Assembly (NCBI RefSeq): GCF_001905905.1
Contig: NZ_LIVT01000004.1
Coordinates: 317,970-381,969 of the forward strand
Length of the DNA stretch: 64,000 nucleotides
From: Streptomyces sp. CB02366
GTDB lineage: Bacteria; Actinomycetota; Actinomycetes; Streptomycetales; Streptomycetaceae
Direction of reading: 5' to 3'
Part shown: one piece after another, positions 48,936 through 56,300 of the stretch
How the letters are laid out: each line of letters begins with the position of its first letter
Position numbering within the stretch: the stretch's first letter is position 1
The notes under the pieces: model-generated
Seen by the model: the letters and a program-made list of their open reading frames with translations, nothing else
Told to the model about the DNA's origin: nothing
Databases searched by the model: none
Made by a program: the position numbers and the translations under genes

Positions 48936-49726
48936 GCACGGACACCTCCGGCTTCACCGGGGCCTCCTCGGCGTGGCCGGCGGGTCTCGGCGGCGTACGC
49001 GACACGGTCCGGCAGGAGCTGGTCGCCCGGCAGCTCGACGAGCAGATAGCGGCGCGCTTCCCGGTGGGGCGGCGGCTGCGCGTTCTGGACGTGGGCATGG
49101 GCCGGGGCGCCCAGGCGCTGCGGCTCGCGCGGGCCGGTCACTCGGTGACCGGTCTGGAGTCGGACGCCGGGATGCTGACGGCCGCCCGGGAGTCCCTGGC
49201 GTCCGAGCCCGAGGGCATCCGGGAGCGCGTCCGGCTCGTCGAGGGCGACTGCCGGGAGACCGGCGTGCACTTCCTGCCCGGCAGCTTCGACGTGGTGCTG
49301 TGCCACGGCGTCCTGATGTACGTCGAGGAGCCGGACCCGATGCTGGCCGGGCTCGCCCGGGTGCTGGCCCCCGGCGGCCTGCTCTCCCTGCTCGTACGGA
49401 ACGCGGACGCGCTCGCGATGCGCCCGGGGCTCGCCGGCGACTTCGGCGCCGCCCTGGCCGCCTTCGACACCGCCACGTACACCGACCGCCTCGGCCTCAC
49501 CGTGCGCGCGGACCGGCTCGACGCCCTGCGGGCCACCCTCGCCGGGATCGCCGCTCCCCTGCACGCCTGGTACGGGGTCCGCGTCTTCACGGACAACGTG
49601 GACGACGACGTGGAACTGCCGGCCGACGAACGGGAACGCGTGCTGGCCCTGGAGGACCGGGCCGGGCGCACCGACCCGTACCGGGGCGTGGCGGCACTGC
49701 TGCACCTGTGCGGCGTACGGGGCTGA
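48932..49726 (+). CDS. class I SAM-dependent methyltransferase (probable CTG start)
   Basis: 264 aa. Motif I VLDVGMGRGAQALRLARAGHSVTGLESDAGMLTAARESL, motif post-I/II VEGDCRETG, and FDVVLCHGVLMYVEEPDPMLAGLARVLAPGGLLSLLVRNADALAM are those of class I methyltransferases. The reading frame has no ATG or GTG before residue 44, which would cut into motif I. The only good start is CTG at 48932, in a CTGA overlap with the previous stop, with GGAGAG five bases upstream. Substrate unknown; neighbours give no clear hint. C-terminal part is specific to this family (CmoM/UbiE-like). Confidence 0.75.
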   Translation: MSTDTSGFTGASSAWPAGLGGVRDTVRQELVARQLDEQIAARFPVGRRLRVLDVGMGRGAQALRLARAGHSVTGLESDAGMLTAARESLASEPEGIRERVRLVEGDCRETGVHFLPGSFDVVLCHGVLMYVEEPDPMLAGLARVLAPGGLLSLLVRNADALAMRPGLAGDFGAALAAFDTATYTDRLGLTVRADRLDALRATLAGIAAPLHAWYGVRVFTDNVDDDVELPADERERVLALEDRAGRTDPYRGVAALLHLCGVRG

Positions 49727-49857
49727 CGCCCGCCGTGCCGCACTCCGGCCCCGCGGGGCGCGCGCACGCGTAGGGCGGCGCACCCCGCCGGTGGGCCCCG
49801 GCCCCGTTCGGCTCATCAGCGCGGGCACCCGAACGGGTCCGGACCCAGACTCCGGAT

Positions 49858-50946
49858 ATGGACGCATCCTCCTCTCGCAGCCGGGCGCGCAGGCTGCTGA
49901 TCCCCCTGTCCGCGGCCGTCTGCGCCATCGCTCTGGCGGGCGGCTGCTCCGGTACGAGTCCGGCCGCTCCGGCGCCCGAGGCGAGCGCGTCGGGCACGGC
50001 GCAGGGTTCGGTGAAGCGCGCCCCCGACGACCTGGAGGCCGCCTACCAGAAGGTCATCAACGACGTGCTGCCCTCGGTGGTGCAGATCGACGCCTCCCAG
50101 GGGCTCGGCTCCGGGGTCGTCTACGACGGCAGGGGCCACATCGTCACCAACGCCCATGTGGTCGGCGACGAGAAGAAGTTCAAGGTCAGCGTCGCCACCG
50201 GAGAAGAGGTGGTGAGCGCGTCGCTGGTCTCCTCCTACCCGGAGCAGGACCTCGCGGTGATCAAGCTCGACGATGTGCCGGACGGGCTGCGGCCCGCCAA
50301 GTTCGGCGATGCGGGCAAGGTCGAGGTGGGGCAGATCGTGCTGGCGATGGGCTCGCCGCTGGGCCTGTCCAGCAGCGTCACCCAGGGCATCGTCTCCGCA
50401 CTCGGCCGGACCGTGAGCGAGAGCCGGTCGGGCGGCGGCACCGGGGCGACGATCGCCAACATGGTGCAGACGTCCGCGGCGATCAACCCGGGCAACAGCG
50501 GCGGGGCGCTGGTCGACCTGGACAGTGAGGTGATCGGCATCCCGACCCTCGCGGCGACCGACCCGCAGCTGGGAGAGGGCGCGGCGCCGGGCATCGGCTT
50601 CGCGATCCCCGTCTCGATGGTGAAGACGGTGGCGGACCAGATCATCGAGGACGGCAAGGTCACCGACTCGGGGCGGGCCGCGCTCAACATCACCGGCCGC
50701 ACCGTCGTCGACGACGACTACCGGCCCGCCGGGGTGGCGCTGGTCAGCGTGGAGCGGGGCGGGGCCGCGGACGAGGCGGGGCTGCGGCCCGGGGACACCA
50801 TCACCGGGATCGGGGACAGCGAGGTCGCCACGATCACCTCGCTCTCCGAGGCGCTGGCGAACGACAGGCCGGGCCAGAAGGTGACGGTGACGTACACGCG
50901 CGACGGCGACAGCCGGACGGCTGAGGTCACGCTCGGGGAGATCTGA
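49858..50946 (+). CDS. HtrA/DegP-like trypsin-family protease with PDZ domain
   Basis: 362 aa. Lipoprotein signal LLIPLSAAVCAIALAGGCSG (lipobox AGGC). Trypsin-like domain: His in GHIVTNAHVVGDEKK, Asp in SYPEQDLAVIKLDD and Ser in INPGNSGGALVDLDSE. PDZ domain (about residues 260-355) with GVALVSVERGGAADEAGLRPGDTITGIGDSEVATITSLSEALANDRPGQKVTVTYTRDG. Extracytoplasmic quality-control protease attached to the membrane. All catalytic residues are present. Lies next to pspA and other envelope-stress genes. Confidence 0.9.
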   Translation: MDASSSRSRARRLLIPLSAAVCAIALAGGCSGTSPAAPAPEASASGTAQGSVKRAPDDLEAAYQKVINDVLPSVVQIDASQGLGSGVVYDGRGHIVTNAHVVGDEKKFKVSVATGEEVVSASLVSSYPEQDLAVIKLDDVPDGLRPAKFGDAGKVEVGQIVLAMGSPLGLSSSVTQGIVSALGRTVSESRSGGGTGATIANMVQTSAAINPGNSGGALVDLDSEVIGIPTLAATDPQLGEGAAPGIGFAIPVSMVKTVADQIIEDGKVTDSGRAALNITGRTVVDDDYRPAGVALVSVERGGAADEAGLRPGDTITGIGDSEVATITSLSEALANDRPGQKVTVTYTRDGDSRTAEVTLGEI

Positions 50947-51272
50947 GCGGACCCACGGAATCCTCGGGGGCTCCGCATCCCTGCCGGTCGCACTGGGACG
51001 GGGGCGGAGCCGCCGGCGTTTCCGGTGGTGGGGCGGGGGGCTTGACGGGCGGCCGTTCCCTTGTGGCGGTACGACAGATCTTCTGGCGTCTCGGGGGCCT
51101 CGCGGGGGGTGGGAGGAGAGACGAGGCGATGGCCCGGGCGGCGGCGGTGGTCGTCGGCGCCTGCTGACCTGTTGGCCTCTCCGCCCGGGCCGTCAGCGGG
51201 GATTCCGGTCATCGGAGAGGGGTGGTGGCCGCCGGGGCTCCGGGGCCACCACCCCGTCTCCGGGGCCGGGCG
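50947..51272. other. intergenic region without a gene
   Basis: 326 bp between the convergent HtrA and small-protein genes. The only clear structure is the hairpin at 51219-51255; open frames inside have mixed codon bias and no ribosome sites. Confidence 0.5.
51219..51255 (-). terminator. terminator of the small protein gene
   Basis: Perfect 12-bp stem (51219-51230 with 51244-51255), 18 bp past the stop of the minus-strand gene; 13-nt loop. Confidence 0.6.
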
Positions 51273-51482
51273 TCAGGCGCCGTCGGCCTGCAGGCTCATC
51301 GGGCCGTAGATCTTGGTCGTGTCCTCGAAGAGCGTCACCTGTGCGGTGCCGCCCTCCAGGAGCTCCTTCCAGTACTCGCCGATCCAGGACTCCGCGTCAC
51401 CCTGGGTGGTGAACTCCTCCGGCTGCAGCGCCGGCTCCGTCTCCGTACCGTCGGACTTCTCGAACCGCCACGTCCACGCCAT
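51273..51482 (-). CDS. small conserved protein of unknown function
   Basis: 69 aa: AWTWRFEKSDGTETEPALQPEEFTTQGDAESWIGEYWKELLEGGTAQVTLFEDTTKIYGPMSLQADGA. Acidic, three or more Trp, no Cys, no membrane segment. ATG at 51482 after GGGAGG with 5-nt spacer. A conserved Streptomyces small protein by memory, without known function. It is divergent from cobU. Confidence 0.72.
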   Translation of the reverse strand: MAWTWRFEKSDGTETEPALQPEEFTTQGDAESWIGEYWKELLEGGTAQVTLFEDTTKIYGPMSLQADGA

Positions 51483-51560
51483 GTCAGCCTCCCGGGTCAC
51501 GTTGCTGTCCGAAGCGTAGCCGGACGCGCACCTCGCGCGGGGACACGGGAGGATCGGGGG

Positions 51561-52766
51561 GTGGAACTGACTCTGCTCGGCACCGGAGCCCCCGAGGGGC
51601 TGCCGCGCCCCTCCTGCCCCTGCGCGGCCTGCGCCTCGGCCCGCGGCCCGTGGGCGCGGGCCGCGACCGCGTTGCTGGTCGACGGCGCGCTGCTGCTCGA
51701 CCTCACCCCGGGAGCGGTGTTCGCCGCCGCGCGGGCGGGGCGTTCGCTGGGCCCGGTACGCCAGGTGCTGCTGACCCACCCGCACGACGGCCCCGCCGTC
51801 GAGCTGCCGCCCGCCCTGCCGCCGGCCGGGCGGGTGCCGGACGGCCAGGTCCTGACGCTGATCAGCGGGCACCGGGTGCGGGCGGTGGCGATGGACGCGC
51901 CGGGGACCGGGTACGAGGTGACGTCCCCGGAGGGCGAACGGCTGCTGTACCTGCCGCCGGGGGCCGCTCCGGCCGGGCTGCCCGAGCGGGTGGAACAGCC
52001 GCTGGACATGGTCGTCTGCGATGTGATCGGGCGGCCGGACGCGGTGGCGCGGCTGCGGTCGGCGGGGGCGGTGGGCCCGACGACCGAGGTGGTGGCGGTC
52101 CACCTGGACCACGACGCCCCGCCGGGCCCGGCCCTGGAGCGGCGGCTCGCGGCGGCCGGGGCGCGGGCGGTGCCGGACGGGACGACGCTGGTGGTGGGCG
52201 AGTACCGGGCGGTGCCGGACGTACCGCGCCGGGTACTGGTGACGGGCGGTGCGCGGTCGGGGAAGTCGGTGGAGGCGGAGCGGCGTCTGGAGACGTTCCC
52301 GGCGGTGGTGTACGTGGCGACCGGGGGCCGCCGCGACGGGGATCCGGAGTGGGCGGCGCGGATCAGCCTGCACCGGGAGCGCCGGCCGGGCGCCTGGCGG
52401 ACCGAGGAGACCTGTGAACTGGCGGAGCTGCTGCGGGCGGACGGGCCGCCGCTGCTGATCGACTGCCTGGCGCTGTGGCTGACCGACGCGATGGACCGGG
52501 TGGGGGCCTGGGAGGACGAGCGGTGGCACGGCGGGGGTGGCGAGGCGGTACTGCGGGAACGGGTCGGTGAGCTGGTCGCCGCGGTGCGCGGGACGCGGCG
52601 GCCGGTCGTGCTGGTGACCAACGAGGTGGGGTCGGGGGTGGTCCCGGCGACGTCGGCGGGGCGCCGGTTCCGGGACGAGCTGGGACGGCTGAACGCGGCG
52701 GTGGCGGCGGAGTGCGAGCAGGTGCTGCTGGTGGTGGCGGGGCAGGTGCTGGTGCTGCGGGGCTGA
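51561..52766 (+). CDS. cobU: CobU (adenosylcobinamide kinase/guanylyltransferase) with N-terminal MBL-like domain
   Basis: 401 aa from GTG 51561 (GGGAGG eight bases upstream). Residues 1-220 are an MBL-fold (PhnP-like) chain: ELTLLGTGAPEGLPRPSCPCAACASARG with the usual CPCAACA pair, but the metal motif HxHxDH reads LLTHPHDGPA. Residues about 225-401 are CobU: P-loop RRVLVTGGARSGKSVEAER, nucleotide-binding His in HRERRPGAWRTEE, DCLALWLTD and VVLVTNEVGSGVVP. It phosphorylates adenosylcobinamide and attaches GMP. The N-terminal domain probably lacks metal chemistry. Stand-alone CobU is about 180 aa, so the size is due to fusion. Confidence 0.85.
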   Translation: MELTLLGTGAPEGLPRPSCPCAACASARGPWARAATALLVDGALLLDLTPGAVFAAARAGRSLGPVRQVLLTHPHDGPAVELPPALPPAGRVPDGQVLTLISGHRVRAVAMDAPGTGYEVTSPEGERLLYLPPGAAPAGLPERVEQPLDMVVCDVIGRPDAVARLRSAGAVGPTTEVVAVHLDHDAPPGPALERRLAAAGARAVPDGTTLVVGEYRAVPDVPRRVLVTGGARSGKSVEAERRLETFPAVVYVATGGRRDGDPEWAARISLHRERRPGAWRTEETCELAELLRADGPPLLIDCLALWLTDAMDRVGAWEDERWHGGGGEAVLRERVGELVAAVRGTRRPVVLVTNEVGSGVVPATSAGRRFRDELGRLNAAVAAECEQVLLVVAGQVLVLRG

Positions 52767-53157
52767 GGGCCCCTCCGGAGGGGCGGGTCCTGCTGTTCAC
52801 GCCGGGCCCGCCCCGTACGCGCGGGGCACGCTGTCCGCGTCGGATCCCCGTCCCGTACGCGCGGGCCGCGGGATGAAGGGAGGGGCGCTTCCTCGGCGCC
52901 CCGGGCCCGGCCCGTACGCGCGGGGGCTCGTGCCGGGGCCCTCGTGCCGGGGGCGGCCCGACCCGTGCGCCGGGCGTCTCGTGCCCGGGGCCCGGCCCGT
53001 ACGCGGAACCGTGCACCCCGGGGCCCGGCCCGTGCGCCGCGGGTGGCCGATCTCGGCCGGGACCGTGCCGTGGGGCGACCGGTACTGTTCCGGGCAGGGG
53101 CCCGCCGCCGGGTTCCCGTGCCCGGACCCGACGTGACGACCCGCGAGGCAGACCCCC
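52767..53157. repeat. cobU-cobT intergenic region with six CCCGTRCGCG-like repeats
   Basis: 391 bp without a gene. CCCGTACGCGCGGG or its near variants occur at 52811, 52852, 52911, 52962 (CCCGTGCGCCGGG), 52996 and 53029; each is an imperfect inverted repeat and several are embedded in GGCCCGG. No cobalamin riboswitch (no clear B12 box) could be found. Spacing is uneven (about 35-60 bp). Their role is not known. Confidence 0.5.
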
Positions 53158-54288
53158 GTGAACCTGGACGACTTCTCCGACCTGATCCAACGCCCCGACG
53201 GGGGTGTGCGGCGCGATGCCGAGGAGCGGCGCGAGCGGCTGGCCGTCCCCCCGGGGGCGCTCGGACGGCTCGACGAGCTGGGCGAGTGGCTCAGCGCCGC
53301 GCAGCAGTCCGTGCCGGTCAGGGCGGTCGAGCAGCCGCGTCTGGTGCTCTTCGCCGGTGACCACGGGGTGGCGGAGCTGGGCGTCTCCGGGCGGCCGGCG
53401 GGCAGCGCGCACGAGCTGGTGCGGGCCGCCCTCGACGGGACGAGCCCGGTCGCGGTGCTGGCCCGGCGGTTCTCGGTGCCGATGCGGATCGTGGACGTCT
53501 CCCTGGACTGCGATCCGCGGCTGCTGCCCGAGTCCGTGGTCCGCCACCGGGTGCGGCGGGGGTCGGGGCGCATCGACGTCGAGGACGCGCTGAGTGCGGA
53601 GGAGGCCGAGCAGGCGATCCGCCTGGGCATGGCCATCGCCGACGAGGAGGCGGACTCCGGCACCGATCTGGTGGTGCTCGGCGACCTCAGCGTCGGCGGG
53701 ACCACGGCCGCGGCCACCCTCGTCGCCGCGCTCTGCGGTACGGACGCCTCCGTGGTGACCGGACGCGGTGGCGCGGGCATCGACGACCTGGCGTGGATGC
53801 GCAAGTGCGCGGCGATCCGGGACGCGTTGCGCCGGGCGCGGCCCGTGCTCGGCGACCAGCTGGAGCTGCTGGCCGCCTCCGGCGGGGCGGACCTGGCGGC
53901 GATGACGGGTTTCCTGCTGCAGAGCGCGGTGCGCCGGATGCCGGTGATCCTGGACGGCGTCGTCTCGGCGGCCTGCGCGCTGGTGGCGCAGCGGGCCGCG
54001 TTCCGGGCGCCGGACTGGTGGCTGGCGGGCCAGACCAGCGGGGAGCCCGCGCAGACGAAGGCGCTGGACCGGATGGCGTTGACCCCGCTGCTGGACCACG
54101 GGGTGACGGTGGGCGGGGGCAGCGGCGCGCTGCTGGCCCTGCCGCTGGTGCAGGCCGCGGCGGCGCTGGCCGCCGAACTCCCCGAGCGCGAGCAGGAGAG
54201 GGCCGGGACCGAGGAGGACGAGGAGAGTACGGAAGCCGAGGCGGGCGCGGAGGCCGGGGCGGAGGCCGTCGCTCCCGACAGGGCCTGA
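53158..54288 (+). CDS. cobT: CobT-family phosphoribosyltransferase with altered active-site residues
   Basis: 376 aa. CobT fold motifs include LVLFAGDHGVAELGVSGRP, VLGDLSVGGTTAAATLVAAL (usually GEMGIGNTT) and GRGGAGIDDLAWMRKCAAI. Near the end LDHGVTVGGGSGALLALPLVQAA aligns with RLGEGSG, whose Glu is the catalytic base in Salmonella CobT (E317), and here Gly replaces it. Family reaction: nicotinate mononucleotide + 5,6-dimethylbenzimidazole to alpha-ribazole phosphate. The Glu-rich C-terminal tail of about 35 residues is extra. GTG at 53158, nine bases after GAGG. The family call is secure; the activity is open. Confidence 0.8.
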   Translation: MNLDDFSDLIQRPDGGVRRDAEERRERLAVPPGALGRLDELGEWLSAAQQSVPVRAVEQPRLVLFAGDHGVAELGVSGRPAGSAHELVRAALDGTSPVAVLARRFSVPMRIVDVSLDCDPRLLPESVVRHRVRRGSGRIDVEDALSAEEAEQAIRLGMAIADEEADSGTDLVVLGDLSVGGTTAAATLVAALCGTDASVVTGRGGAGIDDLAWMRKCAAIRDALRRARPVLGDQLELLAASGGADLAAMTGFLLQSAVRRMPVILDGVVSAACALVAQRAAFRAPDWWLAGQTSGEPAQTKALDRMALTPLLDHGVTVGGGSGALLALPLVQAAAALAAELPEREQERAGTEEDEESTEAEAGAEAGAEAVAPDRA

Positions 54289-54450
54289 GAACCGTCCCGG
54301 GGCCTGAGGGCCGCCTCCCCGGCCCCTCGCGGCTTTCCCGCTCGGGTCTCCCCCGCGCGGACGGGACCGGTGTCCCGCGGACGGCGCGCGGCTCCGGTCC
54401 CTCTCCGGAAGGCCCTGGGATCGATCAGGCGGCGGCGTATCGGAGGCGGT

Positions 54451-55215
54451 TCACGGCCTCGGTGCGGGCGGGGGTGGAACCCGGTCCGGGGCGCCGCCGA
54501 TGAGGTCCTGGAACTTCCGGCGCGGCCCGGCCCAGCGCACATCGTGGTGGTAGGCGCGCAGCATCGCCCGGGAGCGGGCCCGATGGCGGCGGCGGTAGAA
54601 GCGCCGGGCCCAGAGCGAGGCGGGCCGGGCGAGGCGGACCGCGCCGACCAGCGCGACGAACGGGACGAGGGTGCCGAGCACCGCCATCCGCGTCTTCCCC
54701 TTGAGCAGGCAGACCAGGACGAAGGCGAAGCTGACCGCGTACGTCGTGATGACTCCGACGCGGTCCTGCTGTTCCTCGTCGCTGACGTCGTCCACGCCGA
54801 GCGGGGAGAAGCCGGCCAGGACCAGCAGCACCAGCGCGGCCGTCAGCACGACCACCTCCACGCTCTGCCGGCCCTCCTCGGACCAGTACACGTCGTCCAG
54901 GTGCAGGATCAGCGCGAACTCGTCCAGCACCAGGCCGGCCCCCACCCCGAAGATCACCGCGAAGACCCCGGCGGCCACGCCCTGCCGTCCGCTCGCCACC
55001 GCGCCGAACCCGCCGACCACCGACAGCACCACCCCGGGCACTACGTGGTGGAGGTGCACCCCGCCCGGCGTGATGTCGCGGAACGGGCCCTTCCCGGCAC
55101 GGATCATGCGCGTGATGGTGCGGGTGACCGCGAAGGTCAGGACGAAGGCGGCCAGCGCGAGGAGCAACGGCAGCTTGCCGGGCTCCACGATGTTCTCGTG
55201 CCACCAGTGACCCAT
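54451..55215 (-). CDS. polytopic membrane protein of unknown function
   Basis: 254 aa from ATG 55215 (MGHWWHENIVEPG); a GTG nine bases upstream is an alternative. Six or so hydrophobic segments: LPLLLALAAFVLTFAVTRTITR, VHLHHVVPGVVLSVVGGFGAVA, VFAVIFGVGAGLVLDEFALIL, SVEVVVLTAALVLLVLAGF, YAVSFAFVLVCLLKG and MAVLGTLVPFVALVGAVRLA. Conserved-looking HLHHVVPG and DEFALILHLDDVYW suggest a functional His/Asp cluster near the membrane. C-terminal basic RRFYRRRHRARSRAMLRAYHH and Pro-rich tail. Divergent from cobS. No known family recognised. Confidence 0.68.
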   Translation of the reverse strand: MGHWWHENIVEPGKLPLLLALAAFVLTFAVTRTITRMIRAGKGPFRDITPGGVHLHHVVPGVVLSVVGGFGAVASGRQGVAAGVFAVIFGVGAGLVLDEFALILHLDDVYWSEEGRQSVEVVVLTAALVLLVLAGFSPLGVDDVSDEEQQDRVGVITTYAVSFAFVLVCLLKGKTRMAVLGTLVPFVALVGAVRLARPASLWARRFYRRRHRARSRAMLRAYHHDVRWAGPRRKFQDLIGGAPDRVPPPPAPRP

Positions 55216-55290
55216 CCCACCCACTCCCGAAATGCATGGTTTTCCGGCGTTAGGCGTGTTTCGCCCAATCTATCGGTGGGGGCCAGCGGC

Positions 55291-55296
55291 TAGCCT
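55291..55296 (+). promoter_or_regulatory. -10-like TAGCCT of cobS
   Basis: TAGCCT seven bases before the GTG at 55304, no ribosome site; leaderless-type pattern. Confidence 0.4.
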
Positions 55297-55303
55297 GCGC
55301 GCG

Positions 55304-56086
55304 GTGACCTCCCTGAACAGCCACGGCATACGTTTCGCCTTCGGCACCCTGACCGTGCTGCCCGTCCGCGTGACCCGCTGGGACCGCGCCACCGCCCGCT
55401 CCGGGATGCTCTGCGCCCCGCTCGCCGGACTCGTCGTGGGACTGCTCGCCGGGGGCGCCGGCGCCGTGTCGCTGCTGGCCGGGTCGGGGCCGCTGTTCGC
55501 CGCGGTGGCCTCCGTCGCGGCGCCCGCCGCCCTCACCCGGGGACTGCACCTGGACGGTCTGGCGGACACGGCGGACGGCCTCGGCAGCGGGAAGCCGGCC
55601 GAGGACGCGCTGCGGATCATGAAGCAGTCCGACATTGGGCCGTTCGGTGTCATCACGCTGCTCCTGGTCCTGCTGGCCCAGGTCGCGGTCCTCTTCGAGC
55701 TGTACGGGGAGGGCTGGGCGCACGGGGCGCTCGGGGCCGTCGTCGCGGCCGTCTCCGCCCGCCTCGCACTGACCCTGGCGTCCCGCCGGAACGTCCCGCC
55801 CGCCCGCCCGGAGGGGCTCGGCGCGACGGTGGCGGCCACGGTCCCGGTCCGACGGGCGCTGGGCGCGGCGGCGGTGACGGTGGCGCTGTGCGCGGCGGCG
55901 GGCGCGGCCCTCGGCCCGTACGGGGCGGTGCACCACGCGCTCGCGGTGCTCGGCGCGCTCGCGGCGGCCGAACTGCTGCTGCGCCACTGCGTGCGGCGGT
56001 TCGGCGGGGTCACGGGGGACGTCTTCGGGGGCGTCGAGGAGACCGCGGCGACGGCGGCCCTGGTGGTGCTGGCGCTCGGGGGCTGA
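55304..56086 (+). CDS. cobS: adenosylcobinamide-GDP ribazoletransferase
   Basis: 260 aa. The signature RGLHLDGLADTADGLGSGKPAEDALRIMKQSDIGPFGVITLLLVLLAQ is CobS. About six hydrophobic segments. It joins adenosylcobinamide-GDP with alpha-ribazole (phosphate) at the membrane, the last step of cobalamin assembly. GTG start after a leaderless-type -10. A product of CobU (AdoCbi-GDP) and one from CobT are its substrates, so the gene set is a cobalamin-completion unit. Confidence 0.88.
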   Translation: MTSLNSHGIRFAFGTLTVLPVRVTRWDRATARSGMLCAPLAGLVVGLLAGGAGAVSLLAGSGPLFAAVASVAAPAALTRGLHLDGLADTADGLGSGKPAEDALRIMKQSDIGPFGVITLLLVLLAQVAVLFELYGEGWAHGALGAVVAAVSARLALTLASRRNVPPARPEGLGATVAATVPVRRALGAAAVTVALCAAAGAALGPYGAVHHALAVLGALAAAELLLRHCVRRFGGVTGDVFGGVEETAATAALVVLALGG

Positions 56087-56300
56087 CGGGGAGCCACCCG
56101 CCGCGGAGGCACCGCCCCGGGCCTTCCCCGACCGTCCCGGCGTTCGGGGAAGCCGTCGGGAGGGCCCGCCGCCGTCATCGAGCGGGATCCGCGCGCGTAG
56201 GCTCATTCCCGGCACATCGCCCGGGCGTCTACGATGCGCCGGGCAGGGTCGGCCCCCCCTCGACCGACCTCGAACTCAACGGAAGCGAGATTTCACCACC

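Noticed and set aside
51061..51309. Plus-strand open frame in the HtrA-downstream gap
   Set aside because: No ribosome site, mixed codon bias, and it runs through the terminator hairpin.
52767..53157. Cobalamin riboswitch in front of cobT
   Set aside because: No B12 box or paired core blocks could be found; the region is occupied by CCCGTRCGCG repeats.
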